DNA from: Botryotinia globosa | Taxonomy: Eukaryota > Ascomycota > Leotiomycetes > Helotiales > Sclerotiniaceae | Assembly: GCA_014898425.1 (NCBI GenBank) | Contig: RCSZ01000019.1 | Span: 310,001 to 374,000 of the forward strand | Direction: 5' to 3' | DNA length: 64,000 bases | Part shown: positions 12,225 to 24,492 of the stretch, in pieces | Layout of the letters: the number at the start of each line of letters is the position of its first letter | Numbering within the stretch: position 1 is the stretch's first letter | The notes under the pieces: model-generated | The model's database searches: none | What the model was told of the DNA's origin: nothing | Seen by the model: only the letters and a program-made list of their open reading frames with translations | Program-made: the position numbers and the translations under genes

Positions 12225-15200
12225 TTATTTTCTTCTCTTTCCACCACCACCACCATCTGCATCTGCTCTCCTCTTTTTTCCCTCCTTCCTCCAGTACTCC
12301 TGCTTTTCCTTCTTCTCCCTCTCCCCCCTCTTCTCCTCATTCTCCGCCACCTTCTTCCTATACACTTCTCTTCTCTTCTCATTTGCAACCTTTCTCTTTG
12401 CCACCTTATCATTTCTAAGCGTCATTAATTTCTGCATCAAATCTCTAGCTTTCTTTTCTTCTCCTCCTACTACCACTGCTCTCTTCTGCATATATGTCGG
12501 TTTACTCTGTTTCTTCATTTGAACAATTTGACTCTTGTATGGAAGTTCTGCAGCCAATGCACGAGGAACTCGTAGAGGATTGAAATGACGAGTTACTCTT
12601 TCGACAGGTTTGTAGTGACTATTCTTTTGGTCTGGTGTAGGTAGATTTTGATCTCTTCGGACTTCACCGGTTAATCGCATACCTTCCCATCCAATGAGGT
12701 TGGTGACTGGATTGTAAAATCTGTGAGGCTTAATCGGATACCAAGCCCGTAAGAAAACAATGTCACTCATGAGAATTTTATCTTCAAACGTGGCACGGAA
12801 GTAACCTTCTGGCTTGGCCAATGCACGTTTGATCTGACCTCGGATACCAGAAACTGTCTTGATCGAGGCTCCTTCGAACTTGGCGATCTCCAATGACGTG
12901 TTGAACATATCCTTGATGAAAGCTGTATTTTTGTAGATCTTGTAGGGGGTACCAGTAAGCTTGAGTTTCTTGACTGTTTCCGAAGATTCATCGACTGTCA
13001 TAACAGTTCCGGTGGCAGCGATTCGGAAACCAGGGTTCTTGTTAGAAAATGATTGATAACACGAAAATCCAGTATTGGGCGCAATGAATGGACCGTAAAA
13101 TGTACCAAAACAATGCATGTGTTCTGGAGTATACTTAAGCATACGATTTCTTGTTCGATTGTCCGAAGTACTGTAAATTGGGAGGGTTTGGAATCTTCTC
13201 CATCCCAGAGAAATGATAAGAGGATCATTTGTTTTGAGGATCTTCTTGTGCCATCTGTGTCTCTTGATCTTGACTTGTACAAAACCAAATCGGTCCTCGG
13301 TTGGGGTCAAGCCTCCCACAATGATTGGCATTCTTGGATTGAATCGAGTAACAAATTCAGACGGTACTCCTTCAATAACAATTTTGCCGTACATTCCGGC
13401 GCGGTAACCCTCAACTTGAATTCTTTGACTTTCGTCAAGGTTCTCAAATTCGGATTTGTTGATATCGAGTTGTTTTTGAATTTGTGCTTTCTGTGCATCA
13501 TACCATTCATCCTCTCCGAATTCATCGTCTCCACCAGCTTCTCGTCTGGCATTGGCTTTATCGTTGTTGAATCCATCTCTGTCTTCTTCTTCGAATCGCA
13601 GTTTAAGTTCTTCTTTTCTTCTGGCATTTTTCTCTCTCTCGGCGTCAATGTCTACTGGCTCATCCGCTTTGTGTTCTTCGCCAGTTTCCAAATCCTTGAA
13701 CTCTCCATCACCCTCGTCATCTTCGTCTTCCTCATCATCATCCTCATCCTCATCACTACCACTGCCATTACCCTTACCCTTCAATAAATCTGCTGTCGCA
13801 AAACGTTGTCGGAGTTCCTCGATATTATCCTCCACAGACCACTTTGATTCTAATTTCTCATAATCAAGCAATGGAATTGCTCGATCATCCATGATTGCAT
13901 CTTCATCCTCTCTACCAGTCTTCTTGAAGAATTCGTCTTCATCTTCTTCCTGCTCAATATCTTCTTCTTCCTCTTCAATCTCCCCTCTCCATCTTTTGAG
14001 CACTTCTGTAGGAGTAAGCGACTCATCGTACATGAGTTTTGCCAAATCTGCAGTCCGGTAAGATTTTCGTTGTCCGTGAAGTTTGCGTGCAGTTTCCAAC
14101 ATATTTTGTTTCCAGCGAGCTGCTCCATCTTCGTCATCAGAATCCGAATCTTCTTCATCCAATTCATCACCAGAAATTGAACCAAGATCAGAATCACTGT
14201 CAGCGAATTCAATATCGCCACCTGCTTCGTCTTTGTCTTTCTTGAATGCTTTTCCTAATTTGTCTTCGGTAATTTCTGCTTCATCACCAGAATCGAATTC
14301 TTCGTCGCTGGCAACTCCATCAAGGTCTTCATTGTCCGGAGCTTGATCTCCTCCTTCGACAAATCTTGCACATCTTTGATGTTTTCGTCCAGAATCTTCT
14401 TCCTCGGGTACCGACTTGATAGTTTCACCATTGCTGAATAATCTGACACCCTCCTCGGTCTCACCAAGAAGCTTTCTTTCTCCTTGTAACCCAACAATCA
14501 GTTCTTCTCCCTCCCCACGTTCGTCATCTTCGGCGTCTGCGTCGAAATTAAAACCCTTCTCACGAGTGATCCAAATAGTGTCTCCATCAATTTTCAATCC
14601 ACTCTTATCAGACATTGGCGCGTGGAGTTTCTTTTCCTTCTCATCCAAACGTCTTCTACCAGTCTTTCCAGATGCTTTGGCAATCGCCGCATCCATGAAT
14701 GGTGTGGGGCAAGGGTCTGGCAAGGATTCCATGGCAGATACTGAATAATCACCCAAGCCTGGTATGTGAACCCTTTGACCTTGCGCTGCGAAATTTGTTC
14801 CTCGTAAATAACCTGACAAGACAACCGTTCGATCGCACTTCTCGTCTTCCTCGATCTTTGTTGGGTGGGTGATATCCCTGAAGCTATCGATAATCGTGTA
14901 AGGATGTGTATTGCGCCAAATCAAAGGTCTTGGGTTCTTCATAACAGAAATAAATCTCGACAGGTTATGAATTTCTCGATCCGGATAACGTCCATTGATA
15001 ACTCCAGATAGATAGAATAGATGTGCACCCTGGTATAATTCGCTCCAAAATCGATTCTTGAGTCGTTTCTTTGCATCCTTCAGAGTTTGTGGTTTCTTGA
15101 AAAGATCTAGATGTGTGAGGATTCCAAAAACATTACCCGGCATACCACTCGAAGATAAAATGTTCAAGAATTCCATGGTCTCCATCTCGAAACCAAAATT

Positions 15201-15716
15201 TCCGTCAATCATTAACAATACAATATCTGCCACCTTGGATATATCCACCATAGCTTCGAGTTCGTTTGGACATTCTACAAATGTAAGTCTTTGACGCTTC
15301 GAAGTGACGACTGTAATTGGTCCTTGAGGATCTGATAATGTCTCTTTCGCATATCGTTTGACTAACGATTTGAGGAGAGTCGTCTTTCCAACACCTGGTG
15401 GTCCAACAATTGTGACAAGTCGTGGCGGTGGTTCTTCTGGCAATCGATCAATTTGAGGAACATGAAGACGTCTTTCTTTGATCTGCAAAAGTTAGTAACC
15501 TCGCGCATCAAGTCCTAGATGATTGAACATACATCATGCGATCTTGCAGCACTTTTTGCCAATCTTCCTGGGTTTGCGAAACTGAATGCTTTGGGATTGC
15601 GCTCTATTAAACAGATTAGCATATAGGAGTAACTAATTGAAAGAGAATTACTAACCTCCAGTCTGCTTCTTCTTCTCCTTAGGGGCCCTGTGAGGCCTGT
15701 TCTTTTGCTCTTCCAT
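12225..15716 (-). CDS. BMS1: Ribosome biogenesis GTPase Bms1
   Basis: Three exons (15716-15656, 15603-15533, 15482-12225) encode 1129 residues, the family's usual size. Bms1 is a nucleolar GTPase of the SSU processome that recruits Rcl1 and is needed for 18S rRNA maturation. The P-loop GPPGVGKTTLL lies near residue 75. A long middle region contains several Asp/Glu runs, interspersed with Lys/Arg. The C-terminal half has the AARP2CN/RIBIOP_C-type sequence (PNTGFSCYQSF; FRIAATGTVM; TPYKIYKNTAFIKDMF). The extreme C-terminus is a basic tail rich in Lys, Arg and Glu. The first two small exons supply the conserved basic N-terminus (MEEQKNRPHRAPKEKKK; FSFANPGRLAKSAARSHD). Introns are 52 and 50 bp. 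Confidence 0.96.
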
Positions 15717-16165
15717 GATTAATTGATTGAAGGAGTTCAAAAGCTACTTTAATCCGCCGACGACATTGAAATCTTCATCAGATTCGAAATATTTTTCTTA
15801 CCTAGCGTCGGAAAAGTTAGCACCGATCACGAACGCTAGGCTCTTTACAGTTAGCCCCACTACGAAATCCATCCTTATCCCTTATCAGATCACAAGGATT
15901 GTAGTGATAGAAGAATCTGAATTTGATAAAAGTTCATCTGTGGACTCTGCTGCTAGCCGGACACATGGAAGTATAATTGGACGGTAAGAGAACCTTGATA
16001 GGACGACTACTTGCTGTCGCGTTTTTGTTATGGGATACTGCACAATTTATATTCATCTACACTTCTAAATCATCTGTTCTGCTCTGGTCACGCAGTCCTT
16101 GCACCACCTTCTATATTATTGTAATTCAAGTTTCCACCCCTGATCAAAGATCAAGTTTCCGTCCT
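15717..16165. other. Bms1 upstream region
   Basis: The 449 bp between the Bms1 start and the stop of the next minus-strand gene must contain the Bms1 promoter. A plus-strand open frame (15727-15987) has no domain signal and is not called. Confidence 0.5.
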
Positions 16166-17267
16166 CTATACCTTTTCTTTCCACAAACCCCAGACTAGAG
16201 TTAACACAATTTTACAACCACCAGCTACCCAGAGCATAGGACTAACACTCTTTGTAATTTTGCTAACCCACCCTCCAACAATCGCTCCTACCATGGTCAA
16301 TACAAAAGCTATCGCTCTTCGATTTCTCTTTGGGTTTTTCGTTACGGAAGCAAAGAGAAGGGGATCGGATAACAAATCGCAGAGAAGCGATGTAATGACA
16401 ATAGTAGGGACTTCTCCCACGCCTAGGAAGCGAGAAGAGACGATTTGACCGGCTGCTTCTGTAAAATTGTTAGAATGACATTGGCGTGGATGTGAGCTGG
16501 AGAAGGTTCCAGATGCAAGTTAAAGTAACAGAAAGTGAGAATAATTGTGAGACCATCGCAATCGCGGCAAATTAACAGAGCAGGCAATGAATAGAGACCA
16601 ACGTACGAAAACTTAGCAATGCAATCGGACCAACCTGGTCCCAATGAGTCCCCAGATCAGCGGGTACATTGCCTTCAATGACGAAGCCCTGAACTAGACT
16701 AGCTGATAGCAAGATGCAACAACTCTGGATCAAGAACGAAGCAATGAGGGTACTCCGTTGAAGGGGGCCACAGAGGCGATGGCATCGTGAGAAGGTAAAG
16801 GAGCCAATGCAAAAGAAACCAATGGAAATGAGCGATCTTGCCCAACCGAAGGGTCGATTGTTCTGATCCGATGCACCGAGAGCTACGAAGATCGTATTAC
16901 CTGTACCATATCAGATTAGAACGCGTCCAAAAGAAAAAGACGTATGAATGGCGTGATGCGTGAAGATCCTTCGTCAATACTTACCAGTTTGCATAGACAC
17001 GAAGGTCTTGAAAGCTATGATTGATCGTCAGTCACTGTTTCTATCTTGTAACCTTTGCATGTCTACCATACCATTATACAATGTGCTGTCTAGAAATCCA
17101 GTGATGAGACAACAAATCAACATGAGAATGTCTGCATGATCCGTGCTTACTTCTTGTGCGAAGTGCTTCTTCATTTTCGCATGAAAGGTTTTCTCAGTAG
17201 GATCGCCGGGTCTCGTGATGTCCATGCTGTTGTGATGTGGCAATGCCTCTTCAAGTTCCTTCGACAT
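16166..17267 (-). CDS. DUF1275 (YoaK-family) membrane protein
   Basis: Four exons (17267-17072, 17014-16985, 16900-16607, 16458-16166) give 270 residues. The tiny 30-nt second exon restores the family's core sequence: DILMLICCLITGFLDSTLYN, then FKTFVSMQTGNTIFVALGAS. About six hydrophobic segments follow, including LLSFQAAGQIVSSRFL, made by joining exons 3 and 4. DUF1275 proteins are small integral membrane proteins of unknown function, found in bacteria and fungi. The N-terminal 40 residues are polar and probably cytosolic. The upstream 1.9 kb is shared with the divergent oxaloacetate acetylhydrolase, so common pH control is possible but unproven. Confidence 0.88.
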
Positions 17268-18100
17268 CTTGATCTTCTTCTGATCTGTTCGGTAAGATTT
17301 GTTCCGAAAATTCGTTCAGATTAGAGAAACTTGAAATTGGGCGTCCGAGGGAGGGAGCGTAATAAAGCGGGCAAGAAACTGAACTCCTTGGATTCATGGA
17401 TTCATGAGCAGATAAGCGCCAATCCCTCTTTATGAAATGCGCATCAGCGGCGTTTTAAATTGACGAGACATCAAGGAGGTCTGATGGAAGATTTTTCAAG
17501 GGAGAAACCCCCACGGCTGGCGAATTCAATTAATTTAGGTTATCGAGGTAACATCGTTTCTTGCCAAGCCGGAATATCCTCAATTTGTCTCCGCTACCCG
17601 TGAGTGAAGAGGAGGAGGGAATTATTGCTACATATCGTAGATTGCGGGGCCACAACGCTTTCGCCACTGCGCCAATTATTTCCAAGACGAGTGAATTAAT
17701 ATGGGTGTCTTGAGGAAGACTCGGTATGACCTTCGCAACATATCACCTAAACCTTATCTCCTAAATCTCCCTAATGCGTGGAACTCGGGTCAGTCCGTTA
17801 TCTTAATCTTGCCTTGGCAGTTTGCGTGCTCCATAGTCGCTAATACCCGTTGAAAAGCAGTGGAGAACTATGCGAACCCCTTTCAATTTTCCGTAGATGG
17901 ATGTGCTCAAACCTGAACATTGTGCTCTCATTTTTCACCTGCTGAACCATCGTGTAACAAAAAACTATATACACCGCTTTGCTCGAACTCAGCACATCGT
18001 TTTTTGTCAATAATGATAAATTTTTCTAGCAACATCACAGGCTGATTGATTGTCGATTTCTTGTACAGTAGGGTGGAATACATGTTGTGGATAGGCCAAT

Positions 18101-18120
18101 CTTGGCTTGGCCAGCTTGGC
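18101..18120 (-). promoter_or_regulatory. Cluster of three PacC-type sites
   Basis: Three CTTGGC hexamers (GCCAAG on the minus strand) lie within 20 bp, two of them overlapping by one base. GCCARG is the known binding core of the alkaline-response regulator PacC. They lie about 1.1 kb upstream of the OAH start. Function is inferred. Confidence 0.5.
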
Positions 18121-19071
18121 TCTTGGAGCATTTCTTCAACAAAATTGAAAAGGGCCTTTTTAGCGCTGTAACCATATAAGCAAAATGCCCAGCTGAAGGC
18201 TGAAAATTTGATACTAAAGAACAATTGTCACACCGAGTGGACCTATCAAAAATCCTTGTGATCCAGGCCGAGACCTCTCAATACGAGTGGATGTAATGGA
18301 TATCTTGACTTATAAGACATAGGAAGGAACTCTATTGTGTGGAGTTAGTGCAGTAATCTCTTCGTAAGCTCATGCAACTGTAGAAGTACTGAATGACTTC
18401 CAATCTTCAAACAATGAGAGTAAGCTTGAGGGCAATTATCGCCAAGGGCTGGGTACTTGGGATTATTCGGCTTTAAATTTTCCTGTAGCCCTTGGTATTA
18501 CTTTGTAGCCTGTAGGGAAGATGAATTTAATTCTGACAATGCTGGCATCACTTGGTATTGATTTGAAGAATAACGGGTCTTCAAGATACTGGAGCTTAAT
18601 CCTCCATGTATGCCTTGGTATTTCTTTGTATGGCAGGGGATTTACTCTTCCTGCAGCTCTTGGGTCTTGGTGTAATCTTGAAGATTGCCTGCATCTGATG
18701 CCGATTCCTCATGTATCTCTCGGTATAACCTCGACGGTAGTAATGATACCCGCCGGCACTCGCATCAGAATGGTGATAGCCAATCTAATCTATGATATGT
18801 GATAAGGACGTGACATTGCGGGATTTTCTGCATCTACATCCACGAGGATGTAGAATACGACTCAAAATACAGTACCAAGACGTTACATTCTCATCTTCCT
18901 TCTGCGAAGTGATACATTAGGTATCGATCAGTGAAGTCGAGATTCATCTCTTGGACACATCTCGTCTTCGCTGGTGCTGAATGGACGGAAAAATAGTGTG
19001 CAGGCGAGCGCGAAGATGCAAAGAAGATAGATAGAGAAGACCGAGACCGAGAAGATGACATCGGAGAGATC

Positions 19072-19079
19072 TATAAAAG
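19072..19079 (+). promoter_or_regulatory. TATA box of the OAH gene
   Basis: TATAAAAG lies 122 bp upstream of the ATG at 19201, at a typical distance, and is followed by a CT-rich stretch. Confidence 0.6.
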
Positions 19080-19200
19080 CCCCTTCATTCCCCGCTTGGA
19101 GTCACCTCGATCATCAAGCACACCAATAGTACAGTGATATCTGCAATACAATCATCAACAACAAGATCACTACTTACTCTACATTACACTTGACATCATT

Positions 19201-20488
19201 ATGGCTCCCATTATGGAATCACTCCCAATCCTCCAAGAGAAGTCTATGGCGACTGTGACTGAGTGTTCGGTATGCAGCATTCATCAAAGCAGCTACTCAG
19301 AGAGTCAAAGCTAATGATGATTGTCTAGATTCCAAGTTCGCCCGATGGGGCTGTTACACCTTACGATGGTAAAACTCATGTTTTCAACATTGATATGCCC
19401 GCCTACTCAGACAAAGTCATGTTGACATTCAACAATGCGGTCAAGCAAACCACAGGGTTTGAAAGCGGCGCAACAAAGTTGAAGAACATGCTCAGAGACT
19501 CCAATGAGTTGATCGTCTGCCCTGGAGTTTATGATGGTATCTCGGCGCGAGTTGCCCTGCAAGTCGGCTTCCCAGCCCTTTACATGGTACGTTTAAAGTT
19601 TCATGGCAGCACTAGCTACCCGTGGGGAAACACGTTGCTAATCTTCGGGTTCAGACAGGAGCAGGTACCACTGCCTCCCGCTTGGGCATGGCAGATCTTG
19701 GCATAGCCCAATTGGCTGACATGAAGGAACATGCCGAGATGATTGCAAATCTTGATCCTTATGGCCCACCTTTGATTGCCGACATGGACACTGGTTACGG
19801 TGGTAAGTGAAACTGTGCACAAGATTCTTCACAAACAAATCGCTGACCCTTTCTCCAATTTACAGGCCCTCTCATCATTGACAAAGCCGTTAAGTCGTAT
19901 ATCAGAGCCGGTGTTGCTGGATTCCACATTGAGGATCAAATCCAAAACAAGCGTTGTGGACATCTCCAAGGCAAAAAGGTTGTTCCAGCAGAAGAGTTCT
20001 ACATGAGAATTCGTGCAGCCAAAGGCGCCAAAGAGGCCATGAACTCTGATATTGTGTTGATCGCACGCACAGATGCACTACAACAACTTGGCTACGACGA
20101 GTGCGTCAAGAGGTTGAAGGTCGCTCGGGAGATGGGAGCTGACGTTGGTTTACTCGAGGGTTACACTTCGAAGGAGATGGCCGCAAAGACTGTAAAGGAG
20201 TTTGCCCCATGGCCAATACTCTTGAACATGGTTGAGAATGGCAGCACCCCAATCATCACCACCAAGGAAGCACAGGAGATGGGATTCCGTATCATGATCT
20301 TCTCTTTTGCCGCTCTCGCTCCAGCATACTTGGCAATCCAAGAGACTTTCTTGCGATTGAAGAGGGATGGTGTCGTAGGAACTCCAAAGAACCTGACGCC
20401 CAAGGCTCTGTTCGATGTTTGTGGTCTGAAGGATAGTATTGTGGTGGATACTGCGGCTGGTGGTGGGGCTTTCGCGGATGGTGTTTGA
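19201..20488 (+). CDS. oahA: Oxaloacetate acetylhydrolase (isocitrate lyase/PEP mutase superfamily)
   Basis: Four exons (19201-19269, 19329-19586, 19655-19802, 19866-20488) encode 365 residues. OAH splits oxaloacetate into oxalate and acetate and is the main source of secreted oxalic acid in many fungi. The superfamily core is plain: LIVCPGVYDGISARVA, TGAGTTASRLGMADLG, the metal-binding DMDTGYGG (about Asp152 and Asp154), HIEDQIQNKRCGH with the catalytic Cys (about 189), and LIARTDALQQ. The segment RIMIFSFAALAPAY has serine (Ser305) at the position where OAH differs from its non-hydrolase relatives, which favours OAH over 2-methylisocitrate lyase or a generic PEP mutase homologue. There is no targeting peptide, so it is probably cytosolic. 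The upstream PacC-type sites fit the known pH control of oxalate production. Confidence 0.8.
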
Positions 20489-21244
20489 ACTTTGAGTAGA
20501 TGTAGTATCTTGTCCATATTCCCCAGTTTGTTTAGTTTCCTTATGTTCACTCTAGTACCTGGTCGGTACTAGATATGGTGCAAGTATATTATAGGGGTTT
20601 CGTCAAATCGTCAAAGTAGATCTTGTCATATATACCATATATCTTACTGTTTCTTCATCAATGATCTCTGGACAGCGAATCTGTTTATAATGTGCACGTA
20701 AACCATTCAATTGAACCGTTATCATCAAAGTACCTGCTTGGACAGGAAGGTGTCACATTGTGGCGTTTGTGGCACTGATCGAGAGTTGTGGCACCGCGAT
20801 AAGGTTCCAAGGTTGCTATAAATAACTCCACGGGACTCGGAAGATGGGCTACTAGCCTACTAGTAGATTGCTTACCATCTTGCTGGTATGTATGGGGAAG
20901 CTGGTACTCGGATACCACATTGACTTACCACATCCAGAACACACTAAGCCTTTTTGAATGACAGGTTTCCTTTTACTCCTTCCTACCTTTACCAAGGTAC
21001 TCTCTATTCGGGTATTCGCAGGCGGATGAATCAGCAGAAACGTCCAATGCTCTCTCTATCCACTTTCAAACTAGCGAGTCCACCCATTCGAAGGTTTCCT
21101 CTTCTCTGTCATTAGCCTGCCTTGTAGAGAAAGCGACGATTAGTAGATTGAGAATGGATCCCACTCCGTCGGACATCCAGATTCCAGATCTCACTCCAGG
21201 ATGGGGAACGAGTGTTTTGGATTTGGTGAGTTTAGACGTTAGCC
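20489..21244. other. OAH trailer and spacer
   Basis: No gene is seen. A plus-strand frame starting at 21148 runs into the heptamer array; its first 25 residues end at a possible GTGAGT donor (21224), so the array could be intronic, but no homology supports a gene. Confidence 0.45.
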
Positions 21245-21454
21245 GGCTATTGGCTATTGGCTATTGGCTATTGGCTATTGGCTATTGGCTATTGGCTACT
21301 GGCTACTGGCTACTGGCTACTGGCTACTGGCTACTGGCTACTGGCTACTGGCTACTGGCTACTGGCTACTGGCTACTGGCTACTGGCTACTGGCTACTGG
21401 CTACTGGCTATTGGCTATTGGCTACTGGCTACTGGCTACTGGCTACTGGCTATT
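21245..21454 (+). repeat. 30-copy heptamer minisatellite (GGCTAYT)
   Basis: I count 30 uninterrupted 7-bp units. By position they are seven GGCTATT, sixteen GGCTACT, two GGCTATT, four GGCTACT and one GGCTATT. Only one base varies (T/C). Because seven is 1 mod 3, all three plus-strand frames stay open and give the same WLLATGY heptapeptide periodicity, which creates spurious open frames. The clustering of variant units suggests growth by slippage or unequal exchange. Confidence 0.97.
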
Positions 21455-22770
21455 GGACCAACTTTACGGCTGAAGATATGCTGTGGCACCTGATGAAGAA
21501 TCTCATGCAAGTGACACCAAAAAGTGTAGAGTCTTAAAAGGTGGTATGAAGCCTGCTTTCCCACATTAGCCAATAGAGCCAATCTACTCCCATAACTATG
21601 TCGCCCCGCGCGGCTTGCCACACGCCTCATGATAATCTTGTGGGCCGTTCTCAGAAGCTTATCCCTCCATAACCGTAGACGTGTCAACCCAAGAGATGAC
21701 GTATGAGACACCTAGGCTATCATGAGTCGTAATAGACGCCCCTTCCATGTGCTAAACAGAGGGGTATATAGTCCAGCTTAATATCCGCCGGTCGTTGTAT
21801 CCCCCCTTCATCTGAATTCAAACTGCCACCGATTACTTTATCCATACCTTCACCATATCCCATATATCCCATATATCCCATATCTCCATCCCATTTCACA
21901 TCTCGCGTCTCACTTGACTCTCGATATGCCATCACATACGGCAAGTAACATTCATCAAGTCCTCGCCATGCAATGTACTAAGACGTAAGCAGGTCACACT
22001 CGATAAGGATGCTGAGAAGCCCAAGGACCCTGAGAGATACGAGGCGCAAGTCAATCATTCTACAGCGCCGGCTACATATATTGACAAATATTAGGGCCAA
22101 AAAACATGTCCAGGACAACGGTGGTGTGATTGAAAATGAATACAATTTTGGATTTAGGTAAGAGCATCAAATGATTTCCTCGCCCTAGGTAATTATCGCT
22201 TATCGAGTAAATCAGTTTCACACTCCCCGACGACAAAGCCTCGGTCGCCTCTACAATCATGGAGCATCCAGACTTTGAAACAATCGAGAATTCACATGGG
22301 GAATATTCAACACAGAAAAGTTAGAAAAGTTAGAAAAGTTGGAAATGGAGGATGGAGATGCTTGTCATAATCGATACACAAGTCCAAGACGAATTTAAAG
22401 ATCCCTTATTTGGATGCCTCTGTTACCATTGTTTTGTGATGTGAAGATTGGTTGGATGTGAAAGTTCTGATGATAATATATATACCTGGGTACATACCTA
22501 CCTACCTAGTAGATCCATGGATACCTACGTTGTCGTGAAAAAGGCCATTTGTGGCGTTGATGACTGACTTTGTATCCTAACTTTCCATCAACCTCAGTTC
22601 TATTTCTTTTGGTTTTTGGTTTTTGGTTTTTGGTTTTGGGTTTTGGGTTTTTGTCGCATCGCATGAGCTTTAGCTTATTTCGCCAAGATTATTCCCCAAG
22701 TGCACCAAACCACAAGCACAAGCACAAGCACACACACCCATGAGATACGCGCACAATCACCGATGCTGTC
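21455..22770. other. Spacer with simple-sequence tracts
   Basis: No gene is seen. Short tracts include ATATCCC repeats (about 21855-21885), GTTAGAAAA repeats (about 22315-22340), TTTTTGG/TTTTGGG repeats (about 22606-22655) and CACAAG repeats (about 22710-22730). It contains the promoter of the downstream kinase. Confidence 0.55.
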
Positions 22771-24169
22771 ATGAATTGCTACCTCCCAATTCTGCGGTCT
22801 TATCGTGGCCAAAGTACTCACAATTCAAGATCATTTCTTAGATGTGCCAGTCTCAATCGTTACCCCTCCCCTTCAGCCCACAAATGGTCACACCCACCAA
22901 GCTCAACTATCATCGCGGATAACGAAATTGCTAGGCTTGCCAGCAAGCCATTGCACACGCTGAGCCTGGAGGATCTAGTGAAGTGTGTACTCAGCTATTA
23001 CTTGGTAGATGCATGCTTACTTTAGCTATAGACATGGCCAACCTCCACTATCAACAGCAGCATTGTTCTCATCCGCAAACTTCACTCTCGATCTCCTCCC
23101 GAATCGTCTTGCGCACCGGATACAGGCTCTGCGCAACCTGCCTTTCATCGTCGTTTCTAATCCGAATATCTCTAGGATTTACAATAATTACCTCCATTCC
23201 TTATCAACACTATTGCCATACGAAACCATATCTACGTTGGAAGATGAAATAAGATTCACAGAGGTATTGGCAGATCTCGTCGAAACACATTCGCATACCA
23301 TTCCGACTCTTGCCCGAGGGTTTCTTGAATGCAGGAAATACATAAGCCCGACGGAAGTAACCCGATTTTTGGATGAGCATCTTCGTGCTCGGATAGGCAC
23401 ACGATTAATTGCAGAGCAACACATCGCATTACACCTCTCATCTCAAGCACATCAAGGCACGCTTTCTGAAGCAGATACCGGGAATCCATCATCCTACATC
23501 GGCGTTATAGATACTGCACTGAATCCGGCGTCAATAGTAAATTCATGTGGCAATTTCGTCTCAGAAATCTGCGAGCTCAAATACGGGGTCAGGCCAAGTT
23601 GGATTATCGATGGAGAACCGGAAACAACATTTGCATTTGTACCAGTGCACTTGGAATACATAATAACCGAACTACTGAAAAACGCGTTCCGTGCGACCGT
23701 CGAATCTGGGAGATCAAATGAACAAATAGTCATAACGATAGCTGCAGAGCCAGAGCTCTCTAAGGCAAATAATCCACAGAGTACGTCTAGCACAGGTGTA
23801 GCTACAGATGACAACACGTTCATCAAACCATTTGAGGATTCCGCTCCTGGTGTTACGATTCGTATTCGAGACCGGGGAGGTGGAATCAGCCCCGAAGTTC
23901 TACCAAATGTATGGTCATATTCATTCACAACATTCTCGGAAGAAGACGAATTACCTGGGCAAGGCCACAGTAATGGGAGCATGGATGCTTTGAATGTTTT
24001 GTCAGGTGCTGGAGGTGAGAGTAGCTCGATCGCTGGGCTAGGTTACGGGCTACCACTTGGAAGAGCATACGCTGAATATTTTGGGGGTGGCATTGAAATC
24101 CAGTCACTTTATGGATGGGGCTGCGATGTTTATTTACGACTTAAAGGCCTGGGTAGACCAAAAAGCTAA
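22771..24169 (+). CDS. Mitochondrial alpha-keto acid dehydrogenase kinase (PDK/BCKDK family)
   Basis: Two exons (22771-22982, 23032-24169; 49-bp intron with GTGTGT donor) give 449 residues. These kinases inactivate pyruvate or branched-chain keto acid dehydrogenase by phosphorylating the E1 alpha subunit in the mitochondrial matrix. The N-terminus is rich in Arg and Ser and poor in acidic residues, fitting a transit peptide. The BCDHK/PDK helical domain carries the family histidine in RIGTRLIAEQHIAL. The GHKL ATPase domain shows the N box ELLKNAFRATVE, G1 IRDRGGGIS, a Ser/Gly-rich ATP lid (GQGHSNGS) and G2 GLGYGLPLGRAYAEYFGG. The sequence does not let me separate pyruvate from branched-chain specificity. 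No regulatory site is evident. Confidence 0.92.
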
Positions 24170-24492
24170 GGAACTCATCGCATGGTTGCAGAAATTTTAG
24201 CCGTAGGTGGCAAAAGGACCTTTTTCATGGATATAATCAAAATTCTGCCATTCCATCAACTGAAACCATAGCCGTGAAATCCCATCCAATTGTTTTTTTG
24301 TTTTTTTTGAGGTGTGGTACAATTATGGAAGCGGAGTTCATGACAGGGCTCCAGAGTACGAGGATAGCCACCCCCTGCGTCTCGATACCCGCTGGGCGCT
24401 TGAATAATATCAGCCTTTAATGAGGCTTCGCGCCCTCGAATTTTTCAAATCATCATTTTGCTTTGTATTCTCCGCATGATTCTTTTGTCGAG
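24170..24492. other. Short spacer before the NLR-like pair
   Basis: This contains a T-rich tract near 24292-24310 and the promoter of the next gene. I see nothing else. Confidence 0.5.

Larger units (their letters stand above)
17268..19200. promoter_or_regulatory. Long divergent promoter region (DUF1275 / OAH)
   Basis: The 1.9 kb holds no credible gene; frames at 17928-18224 (-) and 18521-18802 (+) have no domain. It contains six GCCAAG/CTTGGC hexamers, the PacC core: 17563-17568, 17813-17818, 18101-18106, 18106-18111, 18115-18120 and 18441-18446. A degenerate CTTGGTATT-containing repeat recurs between about 18490 and 18640. Confidence 0.6.

Noticed and set aside
13053..13787. 244-codon plus-strand open frame inside Bms1
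   Set aside because: Shadow of the acidic, repetitive coding strand of Bms1.
18521..18802. 93-codon plus-strand open frame in the OAH promoter
   Set aside because: Kept open by degenerate repeats; no domain and no splice support.
21148..21537. 129-codon open frame across the heptamer array
   Set aside because: Openness comes from the 7-bp repeat; flanking residues show no homology.
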